Below, piece after piece: positions 16,924 through 29,743 of a DNA stretch of 64,000 nucleotides. Location of the stretch: NCBI GenBank assembly GCA_946405135.1, contig CAMJGD010000002.1, positions 248,001 to 312,000 on the forward strand, written 5' to 3'. This stretch comes from an uncultured Clostridiaceae bacterium. GTDB lineage: Bacteria > Bacillota > Clostridia > Clostridiales > Clostridiaceae. Made by a program: the position numbers and the translations under genes. The notes below the pieces were generated by a model, which was given only the letters and a program-made list of their open reading frames with translations, was not told where the DNA came from and ran no database searches. Within the stretch, counting starts at the first letter, position 1. Every line of letters begins with the position of its first letter.

Positions 16924-19224
16924 TTATTCTCGTAATAGTGGAGAAATTTCTTCATTATAAAATACATATTCTAAATGAAGGGCTCTTGTAAGAACTACAT
17001 ATAAAAGTTTTTTATCTATTTCTTTTTGTGAGTAATTTTTATCACTACAGTCATATATTATGCTGCAGTCAAATTCTAATCCTTTTGTCATATAGGATGG
17101 TATTATTATATTGTCCAGATTTATTGCATCATCATTTTCTTTAACCAACTTCCAGCTAAAGTTACTATATTTCTTCATAATATCATAAACCTTTTTACAC
17201 TCTTTATGAGTCTTACATATGATTGCTATACTTTTTTTGCCTAGCTTATATACTTCTTCTACTGCATCATCTACTTTATCACAAAAAGTTTTACTATCTT
17301 TAAAAGACTCTACTATGGGTTTCTTCCCATGCCTTAATACTGGTTTTGCAGGCTTTAAGCTATTATCCTGCTTCTTTAATACTGAATTTGCAAAATTTAT
17401 TATTTCTATGGTTGACCTATAACTTTGGGTTAAAGGTACATAGAAAGCCTCTCCACTAAATACCTTTTCATTAAGCTCTTCCCAGCTTTTTATACCTTTA
17501 TAGTCATAAATACCTTGCCCTAAGTCTCCTACAATGGTGAAGGAATCTCCATTAGACATATATCTTAATAAATTCATCTGAAAAAGGCTATAATCCTGTG
17601 CTTCATCTATTACTATATGGGAAAACTTGTATTTTTCGGGTACGCCTTCAATATTAAACTTCAAATAAAGCATAGCGGCTAAGTCATCTAAATCTATTAT
17701 GCCCTTATCATTATTTTCAATTAATTCATTTTTCATATATTCATAAAGAGGTTCTGGAATCTTATGGCTTGTAACTTCATAAAAAATATCTATGTCATTA
17801 AAAAGATTCATATAAAGTTCTTTTATATCAAAGCTGGACCATTCCTTAAAATATTTTTCAAATTCCTTTTTACCTTGACTCCTTATATAATTCTTCTTTT
17901 CATCTCTTTCATCATATATCTCTATTAACTTTTTTCTTCTATCTTCACTATCTTCCATAGTTTTCTTTAATCTTGCTACAGTATACTCATAATAAAAATC
18001 TAATTTATCTAATACTTCATTGAGTTTATCATTAAGCTTTAAACTTAAATACCTTTTTATTTCTTCTTTTCTTTTATTTATGGGTAAATTTACCATGTCT
18101 TTGAGATAAAGCCTCTTAATTTCCTTGGTATCAAATAGTATATAATCCTCTACTTTTATGTCTTTTATATCAGAATACCTTGTCTCTATTAATTTTAAAT
18201 ACCTGTCTAGCATAGTTTTAAAAACCATAGTGCTTTTAACCTTACTGCTATTAACTATATATTTAATACTTTGTGTATTTTCATCTTCTAATATAAGAGA
18301 TAATTTTTTGTCCTTGCTTATTACTTTTCCTTTTATTTTTAACATTTTCTTAGCCATTTCTTCAAAAGTCATCTGCTTAACCTTATCTACACCTAAATTA
18401 GGTAATACTTCTGATATGTAATCCAAAAAAAGTTCATTAGGTGCTAGAACCAAAATATCTTCACCAGAAATTTTTTTTCTATATCTATAAAGAAGATAAG
18501 CAAGTCTATGAAGTGCTACGGTAGTCTTACCAGAACCTGCAGACCCTTGAACAATAATAGGAAAACTTTTTTCTGCTCTTATTATAGAATTTTGCTCTTT
18601 TTGTATGGTAGCTACTATATCCTTTAATTTACTCCCTGTATTTTTTTCTAAATTTATTTTTAAAAATTCATCTATTAATGCATTTTCTCCAGAATCCATG
18701 GAAGCGGATTGTAATATTATATCATTGATACCTTCATCAAAAATATCTTTTAGTTTACTATCTTCATATAAAAATTTCCTCTTCAGGGACAATTCGCCAT
18801 TAACTACTCCAATAGGAGCTGAATAGTATGCTTCTCCTTCAGTACCACTATAGTATAGATCTGCAATAGGTGCTCTCCAATCTATAACTATTTCATCCCC
18901 AGTACTACTATCTCCAAGGGAAAATTTACCTATATAATAGCTTTCTTTTTCTTTTCTATATTCTCTAAAATCTATTCTTGCAAAATAGGGTTCTTTACTA
19001 GCTTCTGTATAATTCTTAAGATTTTTGCTTATAATTTCATATAGTTTTTCAGTAGTTTCTAATTCTTCATTATAACTTCCCCTAGAGGATTTCTTTAATA
19101 GAGCTATCTTATCTTTAATTACGCTTTCATTTTCAGATATGAGTGATATTTCACTTTTAATCCATTCTTTAGTTTTCTTCAGATTATTTTTTTCATACAA
19201 AAGTTCTTCATCATAATTATTCAC
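16924..19224 (-). CDS. helD: HelD-type RNA polymerase-recycling ATPase (UvrD-like)
   Basis: 766 residues from GTG 19224 (site GAGGTG). The N-terminal coiled coil (to about 85) is typical of HelD, which inserts it into the secondary channel of RNA polymerase. The conserved ARIDF and VIDWRAPIADLYYSG elements follow. Superfamily 1 motifs are P-loop GSAGSGKTT (about 227-235), VIDEAQDYS, VGDLGQGIYDYKG, YMTKGLEFD and LLYVVLTRALH. Together these distinguish it from PcrA/UvrD. Monocistronic. Confidence 0.92.
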   Translation of the reverse strand: MNNYDEELLYEKNNLKKTKEWIKSEISLISENESVIKDKIALLKKSSRGSYNEELETTEKLYEIISKNLKNYTEASKEPYFARIDFREYRKEKESYYIGKFSLGDSSTGDEIVIDWRAPIADLYYSGTEGEAYYSAPIGVVNGELSLKRKFLYEDSKLKDIFDEGINDIILQSASMDSGENALIDEFLKINLEKNTGSKLKDIVATIQKEQNSIIRAEKSFPIIVQGSAGSGKTTVALHRLAYLLYRYRKKISGEDILVLAPNELFLDYISEVLPNLGVDKVKQMTFEEMAKKMLKIKGKVISKDKKLSLILEDENTQSIKYIVNSSKVKSTMVFKTMLDRYLKLIETRYSDIKDIKVEDYILFDTKEIKRLYLKDMVNLPINKRKEEIKRYLSLKLNDKLNEVLDKLDFYYEYTVARLKKTMEDSEDRRKKLIEIYDERDEKKNYIRSQGKKEFEKYFKEWSSFDIKELYMNLFNDIDIFYEVTSHKIPEPLYEYMKNELIENNDKGIIDLDDLAAMLYLKFNIEGVPEKYKFSHIVIDEAQDYSLFQMNLLRYMSNGDSFTIVGDLGQGIYDYKGIKSWEELNEKVFSGEAFYVPLTQSYRSTIEIINFANSVLKKQDNSLKPAKPVLRHGKKPIVESFKDSKTFCDKVDDAVEEVYKLGKKSIAIICKTHKECKKVYDIMKKYSNFSWKLVKENDDAINLDNIIIPSYMTKGLEFDCSIIYDCSDKNYSQKEIDKKLLYVVLTRALHLEYVFYNEEISPLLRE

Positions 19225-19360
19225 TCTATCATCACCTCACTATTTCAAAGTAATTATTATACAATTTAAATAAGATTGTGTCAATAATTAGAAAATTACA
19301 TTCATATAATTTATGTATAATGTATTTTTATGTTAATGATTCTAAAGAAAGGTGATTATA

Positions 19361-20188
19361 ATGAATATACTCATAACTGGTGCAAAAGGCAACTTAGGCA
19401 AATATTTATCCACCTACTTTTCCTTAGATAATAATGTATCTGCCTTTGGAAAAGACTTGCTTGACATTACAGATAAAAATATGTGCTTAAATATTATAAG
19501 TACTATAAAACCAGATATAGTAATAAACTGTGCTGGACTTACTAACATGGATAGTTGTGAATTAAATGAAAAAGATTCCTATAGCATAAATACCTTAGGA
19601 AGTCTAAATTTGGCTTTTTGCTGTAATCATTTTGATATTCCCCTATTGTATCTCTCTACTAATTATGTATATGGGAATTATAAAAATACTCCCTATGAAG
19701 AAAAAAATGAATGTAATCCTATAAATGTATATGGTAAAACAAAACTTGCTGGAGAAAATTTAATTAGAACTCTATGTAATAAATATTTTATAATAAGAAC
19801 TTCTTGGGTGTTTGGTGGTGAAAACTGTATTTTAAAAAAAATAATAAATAATCCTACAATCCCTATAATTTTTTGCTCAGATGAATTTACCAATGCCACT
19901 TATATAGAGGATTTAGCTTATGCTATTAAAACTATGCTAAAATCTCATGATTATGGCATTTATAATTGTGTAAATAAAGACTCATCTTCTAAGTATAACA
20001 TGGTAAAAACTGCTCTTGATTTATTAGATATTCATAAAGACTTAATAAAGCTTCCTACTAATTATATTAATAATTCAGCTCCTAGGGCAAATTATTCTGT
20101 AATGGATACTAATCTATTTAGAAATACATTTAATATAGAAATGCCTTCTTGGAAACAAAGTCTGGAACAATATTTATGCAAAATTTAA
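19361..20188 (+). CDS. dTDP-4-dehydrorhamnose reductase family protein
   Basis: 275 residues from ATG 19361, spaced correctly behind AAAGGTG; a GTG at 19352 overlaps that site and is less likely. It is an extended short-chain dehydrogenase: LITGAKGNLGKYLS (nucleotide loop), NCAGLTNMDSCE, YLSTNYVYGN and the catalytic YGKTKLAGE. RfbD makes dTDP-L-rhamnose for cell-surface polysaccharide. However, rfbA, rfbB and rfbC are absent here, so a related sugar-nucleotide reductase or a MAT2B-like role is also possible. Confidence 0.8.
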   Translation: MNILITGAKGNLGKYLSTYFSLDNNVSAFGKDLLDITDKNMCLNIISTIKPDIVINCAGLTNMDSCELNEKDSYSINTLGSLNLAFCCNHFDIPLLYLSTNYVYGNYKNTPYEEKNECNPINVYGKTKLAGENLIRTLCNKYFIIRTSWVFGGENCILKKIINNPTIPIIFCSDEFTNATYIEDLAYAIKTMLKSHDYGIYNCVNKDSSSKYNMVKTALDLLDIHKDLIKLPTNYINNSAPRANYSVMDTNLFRNTFNIEMPSWKQSLEQYLCKI

Positions 20189-20210
20189 AGCAGTGGAATT
20201 CCACTGCTTT
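20187..20210. terminator. bidirectional terminator
   Basis: A 24-base perfect palindrome whose arms are AAAGCAGTGGAA and TTCCACTGCTTT. It overlaps the stop of the reductase gene and lies between convergent genes. Confidence 0.8.
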
Positions 20211-20232
20211 ATTTCACCTTTTTATCTATATT

Positions 20233-20745
20233 TTAAGTAGTAAATAAATTCTTGCTTATATCCCTTCCAAGGGCTTTTGATAATGCCTTTACTAAAGCTA
20301 CAGTTATGACTCCGTCTGCCACATGATGAATTATACTGCCTAAGGCTACTACTATAAGCAGTTGATATACATTAATGCCATACCAAGGTATTACAGCTAT
20401 AGCTTCAAGAACGCCATGTATAGGTGCAGTAATAGCTATGACTTTGGTAAAAGAAACACCTTTTTTTATCATTAAAGCTCCTATTCCTCCTACTATTATA
20501 TGCATAGAAGCTCTAGCCACTACATATAGTGGTGTACCTGATAGTAAAAAACCTATTGCTGAACCTATACCTACTATTATAGCTGTAGAAGGTGACATAA
20601 GCATGGACAAAAACATGGGTACATGAGCCGCCAAAGTGGCTGTAAATGGCGGTATAGTTATTTTTAAAAACGAAAATTGAATTGGAATGATTATGGCAAA
20701 AGCTATTAAAAGTCCTGTGAATACCATCTTTTTTACATTATTCAT
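20233..20745 (-). CDS. ECF transporter S component (substrate uncertain)
   Basis: 170 residues from ATG 20745, preceded by GGGGGAGATAAA; an upstream TTG would add eleven residues without a site. Five or six hydrophobic segments. PPFTATLAAHVPMFLSM and the glycine-rich loop GIGSAIGFLLSG are typical of vitamin S components that pair with a shared EcfAA'T module, encoded elsewhere. The overall sequence reminds me of niacin-type (NiaX-like) S components, but I cannot fix the substrate. A palindrome just upstream may be its operator. Confidence 0.75.
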   Translation of the reverse strand: MNNVKKMVFTGLLIAFAIIIPIQFSFLKITIPPFTATLAAHVPMFLSMLMSPSTAIIVGIGSAIGFLLSGTPLYVVARASMHIIVGGIGALMIKKGVSFTKVIAITAPIHGVLEAIAVIPWYGINVYQLLIVVALGSIIHHVADGVITVALVKALSKALGRDISKNLFTT

Positions 20746-20764
20746 TTTATCTCCCCCATTACTA

Positions 20765-20776
20765 GTGTATATACAC
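20765..20776 (-). promoter_or_regulatory. 12-bp palindrome upstream of the ECF gene, candidate operator
   Basis: GTGTATATACAC is perfectly palindromic and lies about 20 bases before the start codon, just upstream of the ribosome site. The position suits a repressor or a vitamin-responsive regulator. The match is short and the region AT-rich. Confidence 0.3.
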
Positions 20777-20889
20777 AAGTATATATGAATACTATATGCT
20801 TGTAAAGTGATATTGTAAAAATATATTTTAAAATACTGTATACTTTTACTATTAAGGGAGCTAATATTTTTTTAAATAATTTCAATGAA

Positions 20890-20918
20890 ACACCTACTCC
20901 ATTTCATTACGTAGGTGT
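20890..20918. repeat. isolated GC-richer hairpin
   Basis: ACACCTAC (20890-20897) pairs with GTAGGTGT (20911-20918), loop of 13 bases, followed by AAGTTCGACTGACC. It has no T-run and sits between the ECF gene promoter and the V-ATPase terminator. It could be the end of a decayed IS200/IS605-type element, which have subterminal hairpins; this is a guess. Confidence 0.3.
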
Positions 20919-20966
20919 AAGTTCGACTGACCAAATATAAAATTTAGAGTCTCACTTAAATTAAAA

Positions 20967-20997
20967 AGAAAGAAATGTGAAAAACACATTTCTTTCT
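20967..20997 (-). terminator. terminator of the V-ATPase operon
   Basis: A perfect 13-base stem AGAAAGAAATGTG/CACATTTCTTTCT with a five-base loop, followed on the - strand by TTTTAA. It begins eight bases after the ntpD stop. Confidence 0.85.
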
Positions 20998-21004
20998 AAA
21001 GACC

Positions 21005-21646
21005 TTAGACTCTCTGCTCAATCATGCTCTTAACCTTCATTAATCTGGTTAAAGCTCCTCTTTCATTTTCATCAAGCTTCATTCTAATATATTTAATTGT
21101 CTCTTCCAATTGAGGAATAGTCATATATTCAAGAGCATTAACTCTTCTTCTTGTTTTTTCTATTTCATCAGCCATTAACTGACAGGATTTTTCTACTTCA
21201 GCTAATTCTAAAAGTTTTGGCAAAATGCTATAGAGTTTTTCTATAGCCCCATCAAGTTCCGCTGAAGTACTAGCAAATCCATAAGGATAAATGCTTCCAC
21301 TATCTCCTTCTAATTTTCTTTTAAAATTCATAACAGGAACATTTACACTCATAACATTTTTGTAATCTACATCTAGAGATATGCTTTCTTTAGGATATAC
21401 GATGGCTTCTTCCAGCATTTCTGAAGACATTACTGCACTGGCCATCACAAAGTCATTGAAAGAAGCTTCTAATTCTTCTTCTACGCTTTTTCTAAGCTCA
21501 TTGTTATATTTAACAAGCTCTATGAATCTTCTCATAAGTTCATCCTGCTTATCCTTTAAAAGCTTATGGCCTCTTTGAGCAGTGACAAGTCTTTTCTTTA
21601 ATTTAGTGAGCTCCATTCTAGTTGGATTCACATTTAACTTTGCCAT
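21005..21646 (-). CDS. ntpD: V-type ATP synthase subunit D (central stalk)
   Basis: 213 residues, long antiparallel coiled coil. [20 protein letters not shown] and the C-terminal [18 protein letters not shown] are diagnostic. The subunit turns inside the A3B3 head and couples it to the membrane ring. Last gene of the operon, one base after ntpB. Confidence 0.95.
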   Translation of the reverse strand: MAKLNVNPTRMELTKLKKRLVTAQRGHKLLKDKQDELMRRFIELVKYNNELRKSVEEELEASFNDFVMASAVMSSEMLEEAIVYPKESISLDVDYKNVMSVNVPVMNFKRKLEGDSGSIYPYGFASTSAELDGAIEKLYSILPKLLELAEVEKSCQLMADEIEKTRRRVNALEYMTIPQLEETIKYIRMKLDENERGALTRLMKVKSMIEQRV

Positions 21647-21647
21647 A

Positions 21648-23030
21648 CTAATCTTCCTCTCCTACAGCCATATATTTCTCTAGGAACTCGTCTCTTATTC
21701 TCTTCAATTCTGTTCTTGGCAATATCTTTAGAAGTTTCCAACCTAAATCTAAAGTTTCTTCTATATTTCTATTAGCATTAAAACCTTGTGACACATACTC
21801 TTTTTCAAAAGCTTCTGCAAACTGTGCATACTTCTTATCAGAATCTGAAAGAGCAGATTCTCCTAGTATGGCAGCTAGTTCTTTTGCCTGTTTACCTTGG
21901 GCATAAGCTGAGAATAACTGGTTCATAGTGTCTGCATGATCTTCTCTAGTCTTGCCTTTTCCTGTACCTTTATCTTTAAGTCTTGACAAGGATGGTAACA
22001 CATCTATAGGAGGCATTATACCCTTTTTGTATAATTCTCTTGAAAGTATTATCTGCCCTTCTGTAATATATCCTGTAAGGTCAGGAATTGGATGAGTTTT
22101 ATCATCTTCAGGCATTGTAAGTATTGGAATCTGAGTGATGGAACCTTCTTTTCCTCTCAATCTACCTGCTCTTTCATATAATGTTGAAAGGTCTGTATAT
22201 AGATATCCTGGATAACCTCTTCTTCCTGGAACTTCTTTTCTTGCAGCGGAAACTTCACGTAAAGCTTCTGCATAATTTGTTATATCTGTCATTATAACAA
22301 GCACATGCATGCCTTTTTCATAAGCCAAAAATTCTGCACAAGTAAGTGCCATTCTTGGAGTTGCTATTCTCTCGATAGCAGGGTCGTTTGCAAGATTCAT
22401 AAATAGTACGGATCTATCTATAGCACCAGTTCTAGTGAAGTCTTCTATAAAGAACTGAGCTTCTTCAAAGGTTATACCTATAGCAGCAAAAACTACGGCA
22501 AATTTTGAATCAGAATTTAAAACTTTTGCCTGTCTTGCTATTTGAGCCGCTAGTTGAGCATGAGGAAGTCCAGCACCTGAGAAAACAGGTAGCTTCTGTC
22601 CTCTAACTAGTGTATTTAGACCATCTATGGCAGATATACCTGTCTGAATAAATTCAGAAGGATAGTCTCTTGCTACAGGGTTTATAGGTTCACCATTTAT
22701 ATCTAATTTCTTTTCAGGTATTATTTTAGGACCATTATCTTTAGGTCTTCCCATTCCATCAAATACTCTTCCAAGCATATCTTCTGAAACAGCAAGTTCA
22801 AGAGGTTTTCCTAAAAATCTTGCCTTTGTACCTTTAGGATTTATACCAGTGGATCCTTCGAATATCTGAACCATGGCCTTATCACCATTAATTTCAAGAA
22901 CTTTACCTCTTCTTAGCTCTCCAGTATGCATTTCAATTTCCACTAGTTCATCAAATTTGACTCCTTCTACGCCTTCAACTACCATAAGAGGTCCAACAAC
23001 TTCTGTAACTGTTCTATATTCTTTAAACAT
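21648..23030 (-). CDS. ntpB: V-type ATP synthase subunit B
   Basis: 460 residues, full length. Non-catalytic head subunit that contributes the arginine finger. Motifs: [51 protein letters not shown]. As expected for B subunits, the P-loop lysine is absent ([11 protein letters not shown]). ATG overlaps the ntpA stop by eight bases, so the two are translationally coupled. Confidence 0.97.
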   Translation of the reverse strand: MFKEYRTVTEVVGPLMVVEGVEGVKFDELVEIEMHTGELRRGKVLEINGDKAMVQIFEGSTGINPKGTKARFLGKPLELAVSEDMLGRVFDGMGRPKDNGPKIIPEKKLDINGEPINPVARDYPSEFIQTGISAIDGLNTLVRGQKLPVFSGAGLPHAQLAAQIARQAKVLNSDSKFAVVFAAIGITFEEAQFFIEDFTRTGAIDRSVLFMNLANDPAIERIATPRMALTCAEFLAYEKGMHVLVIMTDITNYAEALREVSAARKEVPGRRGYPGYLYTDLSTLYERAGRLRGKEGSITQIPILTMPEDDKTHPIPDLTGYITEGQIILSRELYKKGIMPPIDVLPSLSRLKDKGTGKGKTREDHADTMNQLFSAYAQGKQAKELAAILGESALSDSDKKYAQFAEAFEKEYVSQGFNANRNIEETLDLGWKLLKILPRTELKRIRDEFLEKYMAVGEED

Positions 23031-24798
23031 TTAGTACCCCTCCCTCGCTGATAAGCTTCTCAATTTCTTGAGAAAGTTCTTCTGATATTTGGTCAATTCT
23101 ATTTATTTCAGCTTCAGGAATATACTTGCTTCTTGCTATTTTATCTCTTACTTCAAGATTTAATACATTCTTTAAGTAAACTCCTGCATCTAAAGCTTTT
23201 TTACCTTCTTCATGGAACTTAAGTACAAGCTTTAACATCTTATATTGCTTTTCTAGAGAAGCATAAGTATCTATTTCATGGAAAGCATTTTGCTGAAGAT
23301 AGTCTTCTCTTAAAGATTTTGCTACTTCAAGTTTTAACCTATCTTTTTCTGATAGAGCATCTATACCTACCAATCTTACTATTTCTTCTAGGTTTGCTTC
23401 TTCTTGAAGCAATGCCATAGCCTCTGTTCTTAACTCGGTCCAGTCAGAAGCTATATCTTTATCCATCCAAGTTCCTATTTGTTCAGCATATAAGGAATAG
23501 GAATTTAACCAGTTGATGGATGGAAAATGTCTCTTATATGCAAGCTGAGCATCTAGTCCCCAGAATACCTTAACTATTCTTAAAGTAGCCTGAGATACTG
23601 GTTCTGATATATCTCCACCTGGAGGAGAAACCGCTCCTATAGCTGTAACAGCTCCTTCTCTTTCCTCATCTCCAAGACATATTACCTTTCCAGCTCTTTC
23701 ATAGAATTCTGCAAGTCTTGAACCTAGATAAGCTGGATAGCCTTCGTCTCCAGGCATTTCTTCAAGTCTTCCAGACATTTCTCTTAAAGCTTCTGCCCAA
23801 CGAGATGTAGAGTCTGCCATAATAGCTACAGAATAACCCATATCTCTGAAATATTCAGCTATAGTTATTCCTGTATAGATGGAAGCTTCTCTAGCTGCCA
23901 CAGGCATATTGGAAGTATTAGCAATAAGAACAGTTCTCTTCATCAAAGACTCACCTGTTCTTGGATCCTTTAATTCAGGAAATTCGTTAAGAACGTCTGT
24001 CATTTCATTTCCACGCTCTCCACAACCAACATAAACAACTATTTCAGTATCTCCCCATTTAGCTATCTGATGCTGTACTACTGTTTTTCCAGCACCGAAA
24101 GGTCCTGGTACACTGGCAGTACCGCCCTTAGCTACTGGAAAGAAAGTATCTATTACTCTCTGTCCTGTAACCATTGGTGATTCAGGATTTAACTTTCTTA
24201 CATAAGGTCTACCTTTTCTTACTGGCCATCTCTGCATAAGTGACAGCTCTTTAGTACCTTTTTCTGTTTCTAATATGCATACTGTTTCTTCTATAGTAAA
24301 TTCACCTGATTTTATTTCTTTTACTGTTCCTTCAACACCATAAGGTACCATTATTCTATGTTCTACTACTGGAGTTTCTTGAACTGTTCCAATTATAGTT
24401 CCACTTTTTACTTTATCTCCTGCTTTAACCTTTGCTTCAAAATTCCACTTTTTATCTCTATTTAAAGATGGTACAGAAATACCTTTCTTTAAAAAGCTAC
24501 TTTGAGCAGCTTCTAAATAGGCATCAAGTGGTCTTTGAATACCATCAAACATAGATTCAATAAGTCCTGGTCCTAGTTCTACGCTTAAAGGTTCTCCTGT
24601 AGTATGTACAGGGTCTCCAGGTCCTAGTCCTGAGGTTTCTTCATATACCTGTATGGAGGCTTTATCTCCTCTCATTTCTATGATTTCACCGATAAGACCT
24701 TTTTCGCCTACTTTACAAACATCATATATATTAGCTTCATCCATACCTTCAGCTATAACTAAAGGTCCTGAAACTTTTATTATTCTACCGGTTTTCAA
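23023..24798 (-). CDS. ntpA: V-type ATP synthase catalytic subunit A
   Basis: 591 residues from TTG 24798. Catalytic subunit with P-loop [11 protein letters not shown], the V/A-type insertion domain (about 110-200) and the motifs [19 protein letters not shown] and [14 protein letters not shown]. It hydrolyses ATP to drive ion export or runs in reverse. Coupled to ntpB by an eight-base overlap. Confidence 0.97.
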   Translation of the reverse strand: MKTGRIIKVSGPLVIAEGMDEANIYDVCKVGEKGLIGEIIEMRGDKASIQVYEETSGLGPGDPVHTTGEPLSVELGPGLIESMFDGIQRPLDAYLEAAQSSFLKKGISVPSLNRDKKWNFEAKVKAGDKVKSGTIIGTVQETPVVEHRIMVPYGVEGTVKEIKSGEFTIEETVCILETEKGTKELSLMQRWPVRKGRPYVRKLNPESPMVTGQRVIDTFFPVAKGGTASVPGPFGAGKTVVQHQIAKWGDTEIVVYVGCGERGNEMTDVLNEFPELKDPRTGESLMKRTVLIANTSNMPVAAREASIYTGITIAEYFRDMGYSVAIMADSTSRWAEALREMSGRLEEMPGDEGYPAYLGSRLAEFYERAGKVICLGDEEREGAVTAIGAVSPPGGDISEPVSQATLRIVKVFWGLDAQLAYKRHFPSINWLNSYSLYAEQIGTWMDKDIASDWTELRTEAMALLQEEANLEEIVRLVGIDALSEKDRLKLEVAKSLREDYLQQNAFHEIDTYASLEKQYKMLKLVLKFHEEGKKALDAGVYLKNVLNLEVRDKIARSKYIPEAEINRIDQISEELSQEIEKLISEGGVLNV

Positions 24799-24815
24799 GT
24801 TACCAACCTACCTTC

Positions 24816-25124
24816 CTATAAAATATTAACACCAACAGCTTTTTCAACATTATCACTGATTCTTTTCATTCCTATATTCAATGTACCCTGATTGCTTGGA
24901 ATTAATATTATGGCTGGAAGTGTCTCTCTATTGTACCTTTCTATAGTCTCATTGACATCTTTTGCAACCTGCTCAGTTACAAATATTACACCGTAATTGC
25001 TTGCAGCCATTCTATCAATAGTTTTTCTAGCTTCTTCTGCTTCAACTACTGGGTATACATCTACACCTATAGCTTTAAAGGCTAATACAGAATCCTTGTC
25101 TCCAACAACACCTATCTTATACAT
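24816..25124 (-). CDS. ntpG: V-type ATP synthase subunit F (NtpG)
   Basis: 102 residues from ATG 25124, which overlaps the ntpC stop by eight bases; a GTG at 25133 would add three residues. [20 protein letters not shown] and [12 protein letters not shown] are typical of this small central-stalk subunit that binds D. Confidence 0.93.
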   Translation of the reverse strand: MYKIGVVGDKDSVLAFKAIGVDVYPVVEAEEARKTIDRMAASNYGVIFVTEQVAKDVNETIERYNRETLPAIILIPSNQGTLNIGMKRISDNVEKAVGVNIL

Positions 25125-26118
25125 AGATATCACGCAACCTTTCCCTTATGCGTTCAGGAGGTATATTATTTATCTTCCCTACCATAATTATTCTAATTAT
25201 CTTGATTTCAGTCTCTTTTGCTATTATATATGCAAATAAAGGTTCTGGACCAAAAGTTATATATTTAGCTTTTTTAGAAGAATTCATTATAAAGTCTTCA
25301 GATAATTTTTCAAGTTCCGTTAGCTTACCTGATTTTTCATATTCCTCTATGCCTTTTTTAAGCATTTCATAATACTCAAAGGAAGAAAATTCTCCTATAA
25401 AATTCTCTAAAGTGTTTTCATAAAAGTCTGTAAAGATTTTAGTTTGAACATTTCCACCTTCTAGAAGCACTTCTTTTAAAAATTTTAATGGCTTTTCTTG
25501 TTTCTTTAATCTTATCCAAGTTTTTATGTTTACAAAATCAATGCTTTGCTTTACATAATTTATGATAAAATCAATTTCTGTTTCCTTGGCCCTTTTTAGC
25601 ATATCTCTATACATATATAAATCTAAAACAATATCTATCTTTTGGGGATCTTTATCTACTTCATAGGCTTTTTCAGCATCTACTATAGCATCCCTTACAA
25701 ATGGGTCTAACTCTCTGTAGTCATCAGTACTTATATATAGCTTTAATCTATCTATATTCATAGTTCCTACAGGTATCAAAAGATTTGAAATATCTTTTCC
25801 TAAGGCTTTACCTTTTAATAACACCTTCAAATTATGATAATCATATTTCAAGCTCATAATATCTACAACTGATCTTTCAGGAGAAACCTGATACATAAGA
25901 GAATATACCCTTTTTAACTCCTCTTTAAGCAGTATTTCATAATCTTCTGCTCTTTTTACATTTGGCATAAAATTGGAATACTCTGTTTCTTGAAGTACTT
26001 TTAGAGCTTCCTCAGCAGAAGAACTGTCTATCATTCTTTCAATTTTAACTTTATTAAGGAGTCTTGTTTCTAGTACTCTTAGCCTAGCCACTGCCTGAGT
26101 GAAATCCATTCTATCCAT
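25117..26118 (-). CDS. ntpC: V-type ATP synthase subunit C (d subunit)
   Basis: 333 residues, nearly all helical. It is the funnel that sits on the membrane c-ring and docks the D/F stalk. Features include the start [20 protein letters not shown], a [14 protein letters not shown] element and the C-terminal [28 protein letters not shown] precedes ATG. Confidence 0.94.
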   Translation of the reverse strand: MDRMDFTQAVARLRVLETRLLNKVKIERMIDSSSAEEALKVLQETEYSNFMPNVKRAEDYEILLKEELKRVYSLMYQVSPERSVVDIMSLKYDYHNLKVLLKGKALGKDISNLLIPVGTMNIDRLKLYISTDDYRELDPFVRDAIVDAEKAYEVDKDPQKIDIVLDLYMYRDMLKRAKETEIDFIINYVKQSIDFVNIKTWIRLKKQEKPLKFLKEVLLEGGNVQTKIFTDFYENTLENFIGEFSSFEYYEMLKKGIEEYEKSGKLTELEKLSEDFIMNSSKKAKYITFGPEPLFAYIIAKETEIKIIRIIMVGKINNIPPERIRERLRDIYV

Positions 26119-26138
26119 AATGGCTATCCTCCTTAAAT

Positions 26139-26738
26139 TTAATTGAATAATATCTTAACTATTTCAGCTTCAAGTTCATCCCTTAAATATCCTACTAAAG
26201 TTTCAAAAGTATTATTTATATCTATACCGTTTTTTGACAATATGAAACCACTACTTATGCTTCTTCCTTCAGAGCTTAATTTAATTTCTCCCTTTTTACC
26301 AGAAGCTTTAAGTTCACTATTTATATTGGAAATATAGTTCTGATCTATACAATTTTTGTATTTTTCAGGAACCATTAATTCTTCGTCTCCTGCTATATCC
26401 ATAGATAGGATATAGTCCTTAACTAGTTTCATATATATTTCTTCTTCCATATTTGAAAGTTCATCTAAAGCCTTATTAAAAACTTTATTTATAACTTCTT
26501 GTTTTGCTTTCAATTTTTTATTTCTAACTTCTAATTCAGCACTGGATATAATTCTGTCTTTTCTCAAGCTTGCATCTGATTTTGCTTTTTCCAAAACATC
26601 TTTTTTTATGCTTTCTGCCTGCTTGGTTTTCTTATCTATAATTGACTGAGACTCATTATTTGCCTCTTCAATTATGGATTTTGCTTTTTCTTTGGCATCC
26701 TCTACTATTTTAGAAGTTAAATTATTTAAATTAGACAT
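26139..26738 (-). CDS. ntpE: V-type ATP synthase subunit E (peripheral stalk)
   Basis: 199 residues. Long N-terminal coiled coil (LTSKIVEDAKEKAKSIIEEA) and a compact C-terminal domain. It pairs with NtpF to form the two outer stalks that hold the head. It follows ntpK after a 43-base gap. Confidence 0.92.
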   Translation of the reverse strand: MSNLNNLTSKIVEDAKEKAKSIIEEANNESQSIIDKKTKQAESIKKDVLEKAKSDASLRKDRIISSAELEVRNKKLKAKQEVINKVFNKALDELSNMEEEIYMKLVKDYILSMDIAGDEELMVPEKYKNCIDQNYISNINSELKASGKKGEIKLSSEGRSISSGFILSKNGIDINNTFETLVGYLRDELEAEIVKILFN

Positions 26739-26781
26739 AACTTCACATCCTTAACTAAAGGTAATTGTTTTAATAATAGCA

Positions 26782-29205
<2,424 letters not shown>

Positions 29206-29219
<14 letters not shown>

Positions 29220-29532
29220 TGATCTTCACTATCCTCTCAATCACTAAATTGACAGCTTTATTTATTTTTTCATCTTCCATGTGGAGTATTTTATTTATTT
29301 CTAATTCTCCATTTTCAAATATAGGCATACTTTCTTTTCTACCTGATTCTTCTGCCAAATTCATTATACTTTTTGATTCTTCATTCGCAGATATTATTAT
29401 ATCTTCATAGATTTTAGAAGCTTTTAACTCTGCATCTTTTAAAATTTCTTTAGACTTAAGCTTAGCATCTTTTATTATATTGCTTGCTTGATCTTCAGCT
29501 GACTTTATGTCCTTGATAGCATCCATTGCCAA
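29206..29532 (-). CDS. ntpF: V-type ATP synthase subunit H/G (NtpF), peripheral stalk
   Basis: 108 residues, almost entirely a charged coiled coil (IKDIKSAEDQASNIIKDAKL, then KSKEILKDAELKASKIYEDI), as in the small stalk subunit that wraps around E. TTG 29532 is well placed behind AAAGGTGGTGA; ATG two codons later is the alternative. First gene of the operon ntpFIKECGABD; the promoter lies in the AT-rich 200 bases upstream. Confidence 0.85.
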
Positions 29533-29743
29533 AATATCACCACCTTTATTTTTAGGTTAAATTATTTTTAAATTTATATTCATTAATACTTAATATAGTA
29601 TTAATTACAACTTGTATTATATATTATACTAGTTTTAATTATAATTTCAACATTTTAATATAGAAATTATGAGTATAATTAAGAATGATTACTATTAATT
29701 AAACGTTTTCTCTCCTATTTTGCTCATAATTCCTAATTTATTA

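Noticed and set aside
29664-29730. Inverted repeat AAATTATGAG/CTCATAATT after the radical SAM gene as an element
   Set aside because: Short arms far apart in very AT-rich DNA; no T-run, no other evidence.
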